A DNA stretch of 59,457 bases, taken from Chelativorans xinjiangensis. Lineage in GTDB: Bacteria > Pseudomonadota > Alphaproteobacteria > Rhizobiales > Rhizobiaceae. Shown piece by piece: positions 26,465 to 36,993 of this stretch. A model generated the notes under the pieces. The model searched no databases, was not told where the DNA came from, and saw nothing but the letters and a program-made list of their open reading frames with translations. Where the stretch lies: positions 1-59,457 of the forward strand of contig NZ_WQNH01000030.1 of NCBI RefSeq assembly GCF_009812055.1, in the 5' to 3' direction. Each line of letters starts with the position of its first letter. Position 1 is the first letter of the stretch. The position numbers and the translations under genes were made by a program.

Positions 26465-28687
26465 TCAGGCGGCCTTCCTCATCTCGCCTGCGCCCTCGGG
26501 CGCAAAGCGGGTGTAGAAGGTCTGGCCCTTCTCCGCCATCTCCAGAAGAAGCCTCGGCGGCTTGAACTGCTTGCCGTACTTTTTCTGCAGGCTCCTGGCG
26601 AGATCGACGAACGCGTCCGCCCCCATGCCGTCGATATAGGACAGCGTGCCGCCCGTATACGGCGCGAAGCCGAAGGCGAGGATGGAGCCGACATCGGCCT
26701 CGCGCGGGTCGGTCACGATGCCCTCTTCCATGACACGGGCAGCTTCGAGCGCGATGGTGGCAAGGAGGCGGGACTTCAATTCCTCGACGTCGATCTTCTC
26801 CGGCGCCTGCTGGGGATAGAGGTCCTTCAGCCCCGGCCATAGATGCTTCTTAGCCGGCTTCTCCGGGTAGTCGTAAAAGCCCTTGCCGTTCTTGCGGCCG
26901 TGGCGCCCATGCTTGTCGACCATCGCGTCGATCAGCGCCATGTGGCGCGGGTCGACGGCCTTTTCGCCGAGGTCGCGGATCGTCTGCTTCATGATCTTCT
27001 GCGCCAGGTCGATGGCCGTCTCGTCGGTGAGCGCCAAGGGGCCGACCGGCATGCCGGCCATCTTCGCCGCGTTCTCGATCATCGGCGCCGGCACACCCTC
27101 GATCAGCATGGAATAGGCTTCCTGCATATAGCGCAGCACGCAGCGGTTGACGTAGAAGCCGCGCGTGTCGTTGACGACGATCGGCGTCTTCCTGATGGCC
27201 CGCACATAGTCCATGGCGACGGCCAGCGCCTTGTCGCCGGTCTTCTTGCCCATGATGATCTCCACCAGCATCATGCGGTCGACGGGCGAGAAGAAGTGAA
27301 TGCCGATGAAGCTCCTCGGCCGTTTCGAATTCTTCGCGAGAGAAGTGATGGGGATGGTCGAGGTATTGGAGGCGAAGACGGCGGAGGATTTCAGCACGGC
27401 TTCCGCCTTCTCGGTCGCCTCCTTCTTGATGGCCGAATCCTCGAACACGGCCTCGATCACCAGATTGGCGCCGTTGAGCGCGCCATAGTCCGGCGTGGCG
27501 GTGATCAGCGAAAGCAGCTTCTCCTTCTCCGCCTCTGTCGCGCGGCCCTTTTTAATGAGCTTGTCCATCAGACCCGCCGAATGCGCCTTGCCCCGGTCGG
27601 CGGATTCCTGGTCGCGGTCGATCAGCACCACCGGGATGCCCGCCTTCGCCGTCACATAGGCGATGCCCGCGCCCATGAAGCCGGCGCCCAGAACGCCGAC
27701 CTTCCGCAATTTCCTGGCAGGCACATCCCTGGGCCGCCGTGCGCCCTTGTTGAGCTCCTGCAGCGAGACGAAGAGCGAGCGGATCATCGCCGCCGCCTCG
27801 CGGCTTTGCATGATCTCTGTGAAATAGCGCTGCTCGATGGTGAGCGCGGTGTCGAAGGGCACCAGCAGCCCTTCGTAGACGCATTTCAGGATGGCCGTTG
27901 CGGCCGGATAGTTGCCGTAGGTCTCGCGGCGCAGGATGGCGATGGCCGGCGGCCAGAGATTGGCGCCGGCGGCCGAATAGACCGGCCCGCCCGGCAGCTT
28001 GAAGCCCTTCTCGTCCCACGGCTGGACCGGCTTCAGCCCGTCCTTGATCATCTTCTTCGCCGCTTCCACGAGCTTCCGCGGCGCCACGACTTCGTCCACC
28101 AGGCCCATCGCCTTCGCCTTCTTCGGGCTGAGCGTCTGGCCGGTCGTCAGCATCTGCAGGGCTTCCTGCGGGTTCGCCAGCCGCGGCACGCGCTGGGTGC
28201 CACCGGCACCGGGAAAGATGCCGACCTTCACTTCGGGCAAGGCCATCTTCACCTTGTCCGAATCTGCCGCCACGCGCCCGTGGCAGGCGAGCGACAATTC
28301 GAACGCCCCGCCCATGCAGGTGCCGTTGATGGCCGAGACCCAGGGCTTGCCGCTGGTCTCTAGCTTCCGCCACAGCCAGCTCATGCGGCCAGCACCGTCG
28401 AACAGCAGCTTCACCGCCTTCTCGCGGTCCTTCGCCTTCTCCTTTTCGAACAGCCCCAGCATCTTCTGCAGCATGGTGAGGTCGGCGCCGCCGGAGAAGG
28501 TCTCCTTGCCGGAGGTGATCACCGCCCCCTTGATCGCCCCTTCGCCGGCCACCCGGTCGACGATCGCCTCCAATTCGTCCATCACCTGTTCGGTGAAGAC
28601 GTTCATCGAGCGGTCCGGCATGTTCCAGGTGACGAGCGCAATGCCGTCGGCGTCGGTCTGAAACGTGAAGTTCTTGTAGTCGGTCAT
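26465..28687 (-). CDS. fadJ: Bifunctional enoyl-CoA hydratase / 3-hydroxyacyl-CoA dehydrogenase (FadJ type)
   Basis: This 740-residue fatty-acid oxidation alpha subunit has an N-terminal crotonase domain with oxyanion-hole segments (SGGADLTML and [19 protein letters not shown]). The Rossmann dehydrogenase domain begins [21 protein letters not shown], with the catalytic HFFSPVDRM. Two C-terminal dehydrogenase domains follow. The start at 28687 was preferred to the ATG one codon earlier by spacing from GGGAG. It lies 20 nt after the thiolase gene, so the two subunits of the beta-oxidation complex are in one operon. Confidence 0.95.
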   Translation of the reverse strand: MTDYKNFTFQTDADGIALVTWNMPDRSMNVFTEQVMDELEAIVDRVAGEGAIKGAVITSGKETFSGGADLTMLQKMLGLFEKEKAKDREKAVKLLFDGAGRMSWLWRKLETSGKPWVSAINGTCMGGAFELSLACHGRVAADSDKVKMALPEVKVGIFPGAGGTQRVPRLANPQEALQMLTTGQTLSPKKAKAMGLVDEVVAPRKLVEAAKKMIKDGLKPVQPWDEKGFKLPGGPVYSAAGANLWPPAIAILRRETYGNYPAATAILKCVYEGLLVPFDTALTIEQRYFTEIMQSREAAAMIRSLFVSLQELNKGARRPRDVPARKLRKVGVLGAGFMGAGIAYVTAKAGIPVVLIDRDQESADRGKAHSAGLMDKLIKKGRATEAEKEKLLSLITATPDYGALNGANLVIEAVFEDSAIKKEATEKAEAVLKSSAVFASNTSTIPITSLAKNSKRPRSFIGIHFFSPVDRMMLVEIIMGKKTGDKALAVAMDYVRAIRKTPIVVNDTRGFYVNRCVLRYMQEAYSMLIEGVPAPMIENAAKMAGMPVGPLALTDETAIDLAQKIMKQTIRDLGEKAVDPRHMALIDAMVDKHGRHGRKNGKGFYDYPEKPAKKHLWPGLKDLYPQQAPEKIDVEELKSRLLATIALEAARVMEEGIVTDPREADVGSILAFGFAPYTGGTLSYIDGMGADAFVDLARSLQKKYGKQFKPPRLLLEMAEKGQTFYTRFAPEGAGEMRKAA

Positions 28688-28707
28688 CATTCTTCTCCCG
28701 CCGCCGT

Positions 28708-29916
28708 TCAGACCCGTTCGATGATGGTTGCCGTGCCCATGCCGGCGCCGATGCACAGCGTGACGAGCGCGGTGTTGAGGTCCCGCCGCTCCAATTCATC
28801 CAGCACCGTGCCGAAGATCATCGCCCCGGTCGCACCCAGCGGATGGCCCATGGCGATGGCGCCGCCGTTCACGTTGAGCTTGTCATGGTCGATGTCGAAG
28901 GCCTGCATGTAGCGCAAAACGACCGAGGCGAAGGCCTCGTTGAGCTCGAACAGGTCGATGTCGGAAAGCTCCATCTTCGCCTTCTTCAGAAGCTTCTCCG
29001 TCACATCCACCGGCCCCGTCAGCATGATGGCGGGTTCCGAGCCGATATTGGTGAAGCTATGGATCTTCGCGCGCGGCTTCAGCGCCAGCGTTTTGCCGGC
29101 TTTCTTCGATCCCAGAAGCACCGCCGCCGCCCCGTCGACGATACCGGAAGAATTGCCCGCGTGATGCACGTGGCTGACGCCTTCGATCTCCGGATAGCGC
29201 TGCACGGCCACCGCGTCGAAGCCGCCCATCTCGCCCGGCATCACGAAGGACGGGTTGAGCGAGGCCAGCGACTGCATGTCCGTCGTGGGGCGCATGTGCT
29301 CGTCATGGTCGAGGATGGTGAGGCCGTTCTGGTCCTTGATGGGGATGACCGAGTTCTTGAAATAGCCCTTGTCCCAGGCCTTCTTCGCCCGCTTCTGGCT
29401 TTCCACCGCATAGGCGTCCACATCGTCGCGGGTAAAGCCGTATTTGGTGGCAATGAGGTCGGCAGACACACCCTGCGGCATGAAGTAGGACGGCAGGCCC
29501 ACCGAAGGGTCCATGAACCAGGCGCCGCCCGACATGCCCATGCCGACACGCGACATGGATTCCACGCCGCCGGCGATCACGATCTCGTCCGAGCCGCCGG
29601 CGATCTTCGCCGCGCCCAGATTGATGGCGTCGAGACCGGAGGCGCAGAAGCGCGAGATCTGCATGCCCGGCGCCTGCGTGTCGTAACCCGCCTCGAAGGC
29701 GGCAGCGCGCGGGATGACGGAGCCGGCCTCGCCGACCGGATCGACGCAGCCGAAGATGATGTCGTCCACCTGGCTGGTGTCGACGCCGTTCCTGTCGCGC
29801 ACGGCTTCGAGCGTCTTCGCCGCCAGCCGCACGGCAGGCACCTCGTGCAGCGAGCCATCCTTCTTGCCGCGTCCGCGCGGCGTGCGCACGGCATCGTAGA
29901 CATATGCGTCAGCCAT
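28708..29916 (-). CDS. Acetyl-CoA C-acetyltransferase (beta-oxidation thiolase)
   Basis: This 402-residue thiolase cleaves 3-ketoacyl-CoA to acetyl-CoA and a shortened acyl-CoA. The nucleophile is C91 in [15 protein letters not shown], the His in [16 protein letters not shown], and the second Cys in [11 protein letters not shown]. All three thiolase signatures are intact. The ATG at 29916 has GAAGGAGAC upstream; a longer frame to 30072 runs into the acyl-CoA dehydrogenase gene. It partners the FadJ-type subunit directly downstream. Confidence 0.95.
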   Translation of the reverse strand: MADAYVYDAVRTPRGRGKKDGSLHEVPAVRLAAKTLEAVRDRNGVDTSQVDDIIFGCVDPVGEAGSVIPRAAAFEAGYDTQAPGMQISRFCASGLDAINLGAAKIAGGSDEIVIAGGVESMSRVGMGMSGGAWFMDPSVGLPSYFMPQGVSADLIATKYGFTRDDVDAYAVESQKRAKKAWDKGYFKNSVIPIKDQNGLTILDHDEHMRPTTDMQSLASLNPSFVMPGEMGGFDAVAVQRYPEIEGVSHVHHAGNSSGIVDGAAAVLLGSKKAGKTLALKPRAKIHSFTNIGSEPAIMLTGPVDVTEKLLKKAKMELSDIDLFELNEAFASVVLRYMQAFDIDHDKLNVNGGAIAMGHPLGATGAMIFGTVLDELERRDLNTALVTLCIGAGMGTATIIERV

Positions 29917-29936
29917 TTCTGTCTCCTTCGGTAACC

Positions 29937-31109
29937 TCAAAGGCTGCGTGCGATCAGCAGCTTCATGATCTCGTTGGTGCCCCCGTAGATGCGCTGCACG
30001 CGGGCGTCGCGGTACATGCGGGCGATCGGATATTCGTTCATGTAGCCATAGCCGCCGAAGAGCTGCAGGCACTCATCCACCACCTTGCCTTGCAGGTCCG
30101 AGAGCCAGTACTTCGCCATCGAGGCGGTGACGGGGTCGAGCCCGCCGTCGATGTGCCTCGCCGCGCAGTCGTTGTAGAAGACACGGCCGATCGTTGCCTC
30201 GGTCTTCAGTTCGGCCAGCTTGAACTGGGTGTTCTGGAAATCGATGACCTTCTGGCCGAACGCATTGCGCTCCTTCACATAGTCGATGGTGAGCGCCAGC
30301 GCGCGCTCGGCCATGGCAACGGCGGTCGCGCCGATCTGCAGCCGCTCCTGCGGAAGCTGCTGCATGAGCTGCACGAAACCCTGCCCCTCCTCGGAGCCAA
30401 GAAGGTTCGCCGTCGGCACCCGCACGTCGTTGAAGAACAATTCCGACGTGTCGTTGGACTTGAGCCCGATCTTGTCGAGATTGCGCCCGCGCTCGAAGCC
30501 TTCCACCTCGTCCGTCTCGACGACGATGAGCGAGGTGCCCTTGGCGCCTTTCTCCGGGTCGGTCTTCGTCACCACGACGATGAGATTGGCGAGCTGGCCG
30601 TTGGTGATGAAGGTCTTGGAGCCGTTGAGGCGGTAGTGGTTGCCGTCCTTCTCGGCGCGCGTCTTCACGCCCTGCAGGTCGGAGCCGGCGCCCGGCTCGG
30701 TCATGGCGATGGCGCCGATCAGTTCGCCCGTCGCCATCCTCGGCAGCCACCGCCTCTTTTGCTCCTCGGAGCCGTAGTGGAGGATGTAGGGGGCGACGAT
30801 GGAGTTGTGCAGGGCAATGCCGAAGCCGTCGACGCCGACATGGCTGATCGCCTCGATGATGGCGCTCTCGTGGGCATAGGTGCCGCCCGCGCCGCCATAT
30901 TCCTCCGGCACGGAGGCGCAGAGGAGGCCGTGTTCGCCGGCCTTCCGCCAGCTCTCGCGGTCGAAGCTCTCGGCCTTCTCGAATTCCTCGTAGCGCGGCT
31001 CGATCTCCTCGGCGAGAAACCGCCGCGCCATATCGTAGAGCATGGCGACGTCCTCGCCCGCCCAGGCGGGCTTTGCGGTTCCAAGCACGGATGCGGGATC
31101 GGTCGCCAT
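29937..31109 (-). CDS. Acyl-CoA dehydrogenase
   Basis: This 390-residue flavoenzyme introduces the first double bond of beta-oxidation. The AMTEPGAGSDLQGV motif contacts FAD and substrate, and the catalytic glutamate lies in YGGTNEI near the C-terminus. GSKTFITNG is the family flavin-contact block. It is transcribed with the larger acyl-CoA dehydrogenase gene upstream (74-nt gap) and thiolase downstream (20-nt gap). The chain-length preference is not visible. Confidence 0.95.
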   Translation of the reverse strand: MATDPASVLGTAKPAWAGEDVAMLYDMARRFLAEEIEPRYEEFEKAESFDRESWRKAGEHGLLCASVPEEYGGAGGTYAHESAIIEAISHVGVDGFGIALHNSIVAPYILHYGSEEQKRRWLPRMATGELIGAIAMTEPGAGSDLQGVKTRAEKDGNHYRLNGSKTFITNGQLANLIVVVTKTDPEKGAKGTSLIVVETDEVEGFERGRNLDKIGLKSNDTSELFFNDVRVPTANLLGSEEGQGFVQLMQQLPQERLQIGATAVAMAERALALTIDYVKERNAFGQKVIDFQNTQFKLAELKTEATIGRVFYNDCAARHIDGGLDPVTASMAKYWLSDLQGKVVDECLQLFGGYGYMNEYPIARMYRDARVQRIYGGTNEIMKLLIARSL

Positions 31110-31183
31110 GTCGTTCCTCCTCCTCCTACACCGCTACTTCGGCATGGAACCCAAGAGAACAGGAAAGCCGCCGCAAAGCCAAC

Positions 31184-32980
31184 TCAAAACGCCTCCGCCG
31201 GCAGCGCCATCATCGTGTCGGCGCCCGATGAGATGCGGGCGAGGTGGGCGGCCGTCTCCGGCATGACCCGTTCCATGAAATAGCGCCCGACGACCAGCTT
31301 CTGTTCCAGGAAGTCAGCACTGCCGTCTGCGCCCGCGGCAAGGCCGTCCTGCGCCACCTTCACCATGCGCCCCCACATGTAGCCGAGCGCGACCAGGCCG
31401 AGAAGGTGCATGTAGTCATAAGAGGCGGCGCCCGCGTTCTCCGGCTTCTGCGTCGCGTTCTGCATCAGCCACATGGTGGCCGCCTGCAGGTCGTTCAGCC
31501 CTTTCTTCAGCGCCTTCGTGTAGGGCGCCATCTTCTCGTCGGCGCGGTTCTCCTCGCAGAACTCGCCGACCGTCTTGAAAAAGGTCTGCACGGCGCGGCC
31601 GCCGTTTTGCGCCAGCTTGCGGCCGACGAGGTCGAGCGCCTGGATGCCGTTGGCGCCCTCGTAGATCATGGCGATGCGGGCGTCGCGCACGAACTGGCTC
31701 ATGCCGTGCTCTTCGATATAGCCGTGGCCGCCGAAGACCTGCTGCGCGGCTACCGCGTGTTCGAAACCCTTGTCGGTCAGGACGCCCTTGATGACCGGCG
31801 TCATCAGCGCCAGGTGATCTTCCGCCTCCTGGCGCTCCTTCTCGTCTTCGCTCCTGTGAGCGATGTCCGACTGGAGCGCCGTCCACAGAATGAGCGCGCG
31901 GCCCGCTTCGTTGAAGGCGCGCATGGTCATCAGGCCGCGCCGGATGTCGGGGTGGACGATGATCGGGTCGGCCTTTTTGTCCGTCGCCTTGGCGCCGGAG
32001 AGGGAGCGGCCCTGCAGGCGCTCGCGAGCATAGCTTGCTGCGTTCTGGTAGGCCGCCTCGCCGACGGCGTGGCCCTGCATGCCGACGCCCAGCCGCGCCT
32101 CGTTCATCATCGTGAACATGGCTTTGAGCCCGCCGTTCTCCGCCCCCAGCAGATGGCCCTCCGCCTCGTCGTAGTTCATGACACAGGTGGCGTTGCCGTG
32201 GATGCCCATCTTCTCCTCGATGGAGCCGCAGGAAACGCCGTTTTCCTCGCTGTTGCTGCCGGCACCGTCCACCTTCCGCTTGGGCACGATGAAGAGCGAG
32301 ATGCCCTTCACCCCCTCCGGCGCGCCCTCGATGCGGGCGAGCACCAGGTGGACGATGTTCTCCGCCATGTCGTGCTCGCCGGCGGAGATGAATATCTTCT
32401 GGCCGGAGATCTTGTAGCTGCCGTCGCCGTTGGGCACGGCCTTGGTGCGCAGAAGCCCGAGGTCCGTGCCGCAATGCGGCTCGGTCAGGTTCATGGTGCC
32501 GGTCCACGCGCCCTCGACCATCTTCGGCAGCCACTTTTGCTTCTGCTCATCCGTGCCGTGGGCGAGGATGGCGGCAATCGCCCCCTGGGTGAGGCCGGGA
32601 TACATCATCAGCGCCATGTTGGCGGAGACGAGATATTCGCCGACGGCCGAATGCACCAGATAGGGCAGTCCCTGCCCGCCATATTCGGCCGGGACCGAAA
32701 GCCCCATCCAGCCGCCCTCGCAATATTGGCGGTACGCCTCGGCAAAGCCTTTCGGCGTCGTCACCGTGCCGTCCTCATGGCGGACGCAGCCTTCGATGTC
32801 GCCGACCCGGTTCAAGGGCTGCATGACGTTCTCGGCGAGCTTCGCGCCCTCGCTGAGGATCGCCTCCAGCACGTCGGGCGAGGCATCGGCAAAGCCCGGC
32901 AGGTTGTCGTGGCGTTGGTAGCCAAGAACGTCGCGAATAACGAAGACCGTGTCCTGCACGGGAGCCCGGTAGGTTGGCAT
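31184..32980 (-). CDS. Long acyl-CoA dehydrogenase with C-terminal extension
   Basis: This 598-residue protein has the acyl-CoA dehydrogenase core ([30 protein letters not shown]) and the catalytic-region glutamate in [11 protein letters not shown]. It carries an extra helical C-terminal domain of about 130 residues found in the larger AidB/FadE-type group. It opens the minus-strand beta-oxidation operon. It is 208 residues longer than the second dehydrogenase, so the two probably act on different acyl chains. An operator-like palindrome lies at 33054-33079. Confidence 0.93.
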   Translation of the reverse strand: MPTYRAPVQDTVFVIRDVLGYQRHDNLPGFADASPDVLEAILSEGAKLAENVMQPLNRVGDIEGCVRHEDGTVTTPKGFAEAYRQYCEGGWMGLSVPAEYGGQGLPYLVHSAVGEYLVSANMALMMYPGLTQGAIAAILAHGTDEQKQKWLPKMVEGAWTGTMNLTEPHCGTDLGLLRTKAVPNGDGSYKISGQKIFISAGEHDMAENIVHLVLARIEGAPEGVKGISLFIVPKRKVDGAGSNSEENGVSCGSIEEKMGIHGNATCVMNYDEAEGHLLGAENGGLKAMFTMMNEARLGVGMQGHAVGEAAYQNAASYARERLQGRSLSGAKATDKKADPIIVHPDIRRGLMTMRAFNEAGRALILWTALQSDIAHRSEDEKERQEAEDHLALMTPVIKGVLTDKGFEHAVAAQQVFGGHGYIEEHGMSQFVRDARIAMIYEGANGIQALDLVGRKLAQNGGRAVQTFFKTVGEFCEENRADEKMAPYTKALKKGLNDLQAATMWLMQNATQKPENAGAASYDYMHLLGLVALGYMWGRMVKVAQDGLAAGADGSADFLEQKLVVGRYFMERVMPETAAHLARISSGADTMMALPAEAF

Positions 32981-33329
32981 GAGGTTCCTCCAGCACGCAT
33001 CTCAACACCGGCGGCGACGTCCGCCAGCCGGCACCGAAGGGCCTCATATCAAAGTTTGACGTGTGCGTAAACGTCAAACAATGGCCATCCGCCACTGCGC
33101 GATCGATATTTCGGTAACAAAGATTAACCGCTTGTTTACCACGATTGGTGAATGTTCTGGCATCGGAACGCCATCATGCTCTGCTTCGCACAGATCTTGG
33201 GTTCCGACCGAGGGGGATGCTCTCTGCGGAACCTGCCATCGCCACCGGGCACGGCGGTCCACTGAAATCCCCGCGATATCGTGTTCCACGTGCGGCGAGC
33301 CGATCAGCCGCGAAGAGGCGGGCGTTTCG
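32981..33329. promoter_or_regulatory. Divergent control region of the beta-oxidation operon and the PodJ-like gene
   Basis: No gene is supported in these 349 nt. The beta-oxidation side has a perfect 9-bp inverted repeat, GTTTGACGT/ACGTCAAAC, at 33054-33062 and 33071-33079, a likely operator. The PodJ side has TTAA-N7-TTTAC at 33124-33139, one mismatch from the CtrA consensus TTAA-N7-TTAA. A longer plus-strand frame begins at 33063 but lacks a ribosome site. Confidence 0.5.
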
Positions 33330-36300
33330 ATGAACACCAAGCGGTCCTACCTGGACAACCTGAATGCGGGGCGGCAGCGCAGGTCCGATACCACCCTTGA
33401 GGACATCAGCCGTACCCTCGACCAACTGGAAAGACGCCTGGGGCAGAATCCCGAGACCCGCCAGCGCGGGCCCGAAAATGAAAGCGACATCACGCAGCGC
33501 ATGCAGCGCCTTTCGGAAGTTGCCGCCGAGCCCCATCCCGTAGACCCTCGCACCCATGGCGCAAGCGAAGGCCGTGACGAGTTGCAGCGCATCGCGCGCC
33601 AGATCGAAAGTTCCCGCCGTCAGGAAGACCAGCTCGCCTCCATCGGAGGCATAGCGGAGGAGTTGAAGGCGCTGCGTGAAGACATGCGCGCCACGGTCGG
33701 CACCGGCCTGCGGCGCGAGTTCAACGCCCTTCGCGAGGAACTGGCGGGCATCATGGCCGCCGCGCCGCAATCGCCCATGACCGCCGAGCTGAACGCGGAG
33801 TTCGAGCGACTTTCCAGGGCGACTGCCCTTCTGGCCGAGCGCAGCGACGACAAGAGCACGAAGATGCTGCGGCTGGAGCTGGAAGAGGTCAAAGCTTCGC
33901 TCGACAACCTAGCGCGGGAGGAGACCGTACGGTCCCTCGGCAAGCGCTGGGACACCATCGAAAGCCGGCTCTCGTCAGGCTCCGACCCGGCCGTCGAGAG
34001 GCTCGGTGCGCGGCTGGAGGAAATCGGGGCGGCGGTCGAGGGCCTGCCCGCGTCGCTCTCGTTGCGCACGCTGGAGGAGTGTCTGCGCACCCTGGCAGGC
34101 TCCCTCGACCAGTTCGCCGGGCAGCCCGCCAGCGGCCAGCACGACCTTTACGCCATGATCGAGGAACGCCTCGACGAGATCTCGCGCGCCATCACGGCGT
34201 CGGCCGCGCTCGCCCACTCGTCGAGCTTCGACGAAAGGCTGCTGGAGCGCATCGAGGCCCGCATCTCCTCCCTGGCGAACCAGATCAACGAGCTGGCCGA
34301 AGACCGCCCGGACGGCATCGTTGCCGAGCGGCTCAACGCGCTCTCCGATCGCATCGACGAGGTCGCCCGGCGCATCGACGTGCCGGAACAGACGGTAGAG
34401 CGGCTGGCCGGCACCATCAGCCGGATTTCGGAGAAGCTCGACACGGTTTACCGCTCGGACGACGCTGGCCTCATGGCGGCCATGGATAGCCGCTTCGCGG
34501 ATCTCGCCGCCCGCATCGACGAGGCGCGCGAGGAATCTGGCGACGGCGCTGCCCTGCGCGCGCTGGAGACGCGGCTGGAGGATCTCTCCGGCCGGCTGCA
34601 GAATTCCGCCTCCGCCGGCGTGGGTGTGGACCTCGAAGTGATCCGCAATCTGGAGGCGCAGGTGGCGAGCCTCTCGGCCCACCTCGAGCGCCCCGGCCGC
34701 GAGGTTCCCGAATTCGAGGACCTGGCGCCGCGGCTGGAGAAGATCGAGCAGTCGATCGGCGAAAGCCGCGCCGCCATGATCGATGCCGCGCGCCAGGCAG
34801 CCGGGCAGGCGGTCCAGACACTGGCTACCGCTCGCGCCGAGCCGCTGGACGACCGTCTGACGGAAGACCTGAAGACGCTGGAAGCGCTGACGCGCAGGTC
34901 CGACGAGCGCAACACCAAGACCTTCGAAGCGATCCACGACACGCTGCTCAAGATCGTCGAGCGCCTGGGCTCGATCGAGGCGAGCAAGGTTGCCGTCGCC
35001 CGCGCGCCGTCCATCGACCCAGCGGAAGGCCATGAGGACGCGGCCGCGCCGCGCTATCCCGAGCCGGGGCGCACGCCGGCCGAAGCCGCCGCGGCGGCCG
35101 CCGAGGCCGCACTGTTCGACGAGGAGACGGACGCTCCAAGGGGACAGCAGAAGCGCTCGATGCTGGGCGGACTTTCGCGTGCCATCGCCGGCAAGCGCGG
35201 TCGCGCTGAAGAGAACACTCGCGAGGAACCCGTCCTTGACGACGATCCCGAGGAGGGCGCGCTCGAGCCCTCCCTCGACGAGGAGCGGATCAACGAGCCG
35301 TTGGAACCCGGCTCCGGAGCGCCCGACCTCAACTCCATCATGCGCCGCGTGCGCGACCAGCACGGGACCCGCGACGCCGCCTCGGCGGATGCGGCGAAGG
35401 CAGATTTCATCGCCGCCGCACGTCGCGCCGCCCAGGCCGCGGCCGCTGAGGCGGAAATCCTGAAAGACAGCCGCGCCGAAACCGCCGGCAAGGGCGGCAA
35501 GCTCGGTATCGGCAAAGTTCTCGGCCGCCACAAGAAGCAGCTGCTTCTCGTCGTCGGCACGGCCATCGTGCTCGCCGGCGGCCTGCAATACGCCAGGACG
35601 ACGCTCTGGCAGGATGGCGAACCGGTGCGCCTGGCGCAGGCGATCGAACCGGCCGACGAGCCCCAGGAGGCCGTGGTGAAGCCGGAGCCGACCGAGCCTG
35701 AAGCGGCAGAGCAGCCGGCCGCACCGGTGCGTGTGATCGACGCGCGCGATGAGGCGGGCGAAGACGAAGGGATTGCAACGGCTGCCGTTGCCTCCCCGCA
35801 CGATCTCACGCCGGTCGCGGAGAGCGAGACGCGGACGGCAAGCCTCGATGCCGTTCTCCCGTCGAGCCTGCCGATGGCCGCGCCGCTGCGGGAAGCCGCC
35901 TCCAACGAGGCGGCTGCCGAGCCGGCCGCGCGCGATCTGCCGAAAGTGCCTGAGGAGATCGAGCCGGCGTCGTTGCGCCAGGCGGCGGCGGAAGGCAACG
36001 CCGCCGCACTCTTTGAAATCGGTAACCGCTATGCGGACGGAGTGGATGTGAAGGCCGACATGGCGGAGGCCGCCCGCTGGTATGAGGAGGCCGCCGAACT
36101 GGGCCTCGCCCCGGCGCAATACCGCATCGGCAACCTCTATGAAAAAGGCACCGGCGTCGAGCGCGACATCGCCAAGGCGAAGACGTGGTACGAGCGCGCC
36201 GCCGAACAGGGCAACGCCAACGCCATGCACAATCTGGGCGTCCTCTACGCCATGGGCGCCGACGGCGCGACGGACAACCAGTCGGCCGCGCGCTGGTTCC

Positions 36301-36818
36301 AGGAAGCTGCCGATCTCGGCGTCGTCGACAGCCAGTTCAACCTCGGCATCCTGGCCGCCAAGGGCATAGGCGTAGAGCGCGACCTGAGCGAAGCCTACAA
36401 GTGGTTCGACATCGTCGCCAGGACGGGCGACGAGGATGCCGCCGCCAAGCGCGACGAGATCGCCAAGGCGATGGCGCCGGCCGACCTCGTCAAGGCCCAG
36501 GGCAAGGCAAAGCTCTGGAAGGCCCGGCAAGCCGACCCCGAGACCAACACCGTCGACATCCCCCAGGAGTGGCGCACGGACGGGGCTGCCACCGGCAGCG
36601 TCGATGCGAAAAGTGTCGACATGAGGAAGGCCATCGGCAACATCCAGGTCATCCTCAACAAGAACGGTTTCGACGCCGGCCCGGCGGACGGCGTCATGGG
36701 CGACAAGACGCGGGCTGCGATCAAGGCCTTCCAGAAGGAGAACGGCCTGGCAGTGACAGGCGCCGTCGACGATGCGCTGGTGCGCGCGCTGCTGGCGCGC
36801 AACGAAGAGGCGCAGTGA
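33330..36818 (+). CDS. PodJ-like polar localization factor (coiled coil, Sel1 repeats, peptidoglycan-binding)
   Basis: This 1162-residue bitopic membrane protein has long cytoplasmic coiled coils up to about residue 620, then an Ala/Pro/Glu-rich stretch. A single membrane segment lies at about 738-757 (QLLLVVGTAIVLAGGLQYA). The periplasmic part has Sel1-type repeats at about 885-1035 (e.g. AARWYEEAAELGLAPAQYRI) and a C-terminal peptidoglycan-binding domain (GFDAGPADGVMGDKTRAAI). The architecture and the MNTKRSYLDNLNAGRQRR start fit alphaproteobacterial PodJ, which organises the new pole. The ATG at 33330 is preceded by GAGGCGG. PodJ identity is by architecture; the symbol is left empty. Confidence 0.82.
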   Translation: MNTKRSYLDNLNAGRQRRSDTTLEDISRTLDQLERRLGQNPETRQRGPENESDITQRMQRLSEVAAEPHPVDPRTHGASEGRDELQRIARQIESSRRQEDQLASIGGIAEELKALREDMRATVGTGLRREFNALREELAGIMAAAPQSPMTAELNAEFERLSRATALLAERSDDKSTKMLRLELEEVKASLDNLAREETVRSLGKRWDTIESRLSSGSDPAVERLGARLEEIGAAVEGLPASLSLRTLEECLRTLAGSLDQFAGQPASGQHDLYAMIEERLDEISRAITASAALAHSSSFDERLLERIEARISSLANQINELAEDRPDGIVAERLNALSDRIDEVARRIDVPEQTVERLAGTISRISEKLDTVYRSDDAGLMAAMDSRFADLAARIDEAREESGDGAALRALETRLEDLSGRLQNSASAGVGVDLEVIRNLEAQVASLSAHLERPGREVPEFEDLAPRLEKIEQSIGESRAAMIDAARQAAGQAVQTLATARAEPLDDRLTEDLKTLEALTRRSDERNTKTFEAIHDTLLKIVERLGSIEASKVAVARAPSIDPAEGHEDAAAPRYPEPGRTPAEAAAAAAEAALFDEETDAPRGQQKRSMLGGLSRAIAGKRGRAEENTREEPVLDDDPEEGALEPSLDEERINEPLEPGSGAPDLNSIMRRVRDQHGTRDAASADAAKADFIAAARRAAQAAAAEAEILKDSRAETAGKGGKLGIGKVLGRHKKQLLLVVGTAIVLAGGLQYARTTLWQDGEPVRLAQAIEPADEPQEAVVKPEPTEPEAAEQPAAPVRVIDARDEAGEDEGIATAAVASPHDLTPVAESETRTASLDAVLPSSLPMAAPLREAASNEAAAEPAARDLPKVPEEIEPASLRQAAAEGNAAALFEIGNRYADGVDVKADMAEAARWYEEAAELGLAPAQYRIGNLYEKGTGVERDIAKAKTWYERAAEQGNANAMHNLGVLYAMGADGATDNQSAARWFQEAADLGVVDSQFNLGILAAKGIGVERDLSEAYKWFDIVARTGDEDAAAKRDEIAKAMAPADLVKAQGKAKLWKARQADPETNTVDIPQEWRTDGAATGSVDAKSVDMRKAIGNIQVILNKNGFDAGPADGVMGDKTRAAIKAFQKENGLAVTGAVDDALVRALLARNEEAQ

Positions 36819-36940
36819 ACGGTGCGGCCACGGCATGAATGCGCCGCCGGGCCATTTTCCTGCAAGTTTTCAAAGTTTTCCGCTCCCGCGTGTTTGACTT
36901 CGCCGCATTGTGGGCGCAAGAACGAGGGCAACCATTGAGC

Positions 36941-36964
36941 GTGCGCAACAGACCCGTTGCGCAC
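36941..36964. promoter_or_regulatory. Inverted repeat upstream of the TauE-type gene
   Basis: GTGCGCAAC and GTTGCGCAC (36941-36949, 36956-36964) are perfect 9-bp arms around a 6-nt loop, about 30 nt upstream of the permease start. It could be an operator or a 5'-leader hairpin. Confidence 0.5.
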
Positions 36965-36993
36965 TTTGTGCATAACAATCCCAGGTGTCGCGG

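Noticed and set aside
26843-28363. Long plus-strand frame over fadJ
   Set aside because: It is antisense to a complete FadJ protein with intact motifs; codon pattern is that of a shadow.
33975-36836. Long minus-strand frame over the PodJ-like gene
   Set aside because: It lacks any recognisable domain and a start signal. The plus strand has coiled coil, membrane segment, Sel1 repeats and a peptidoglycan-binding domain.
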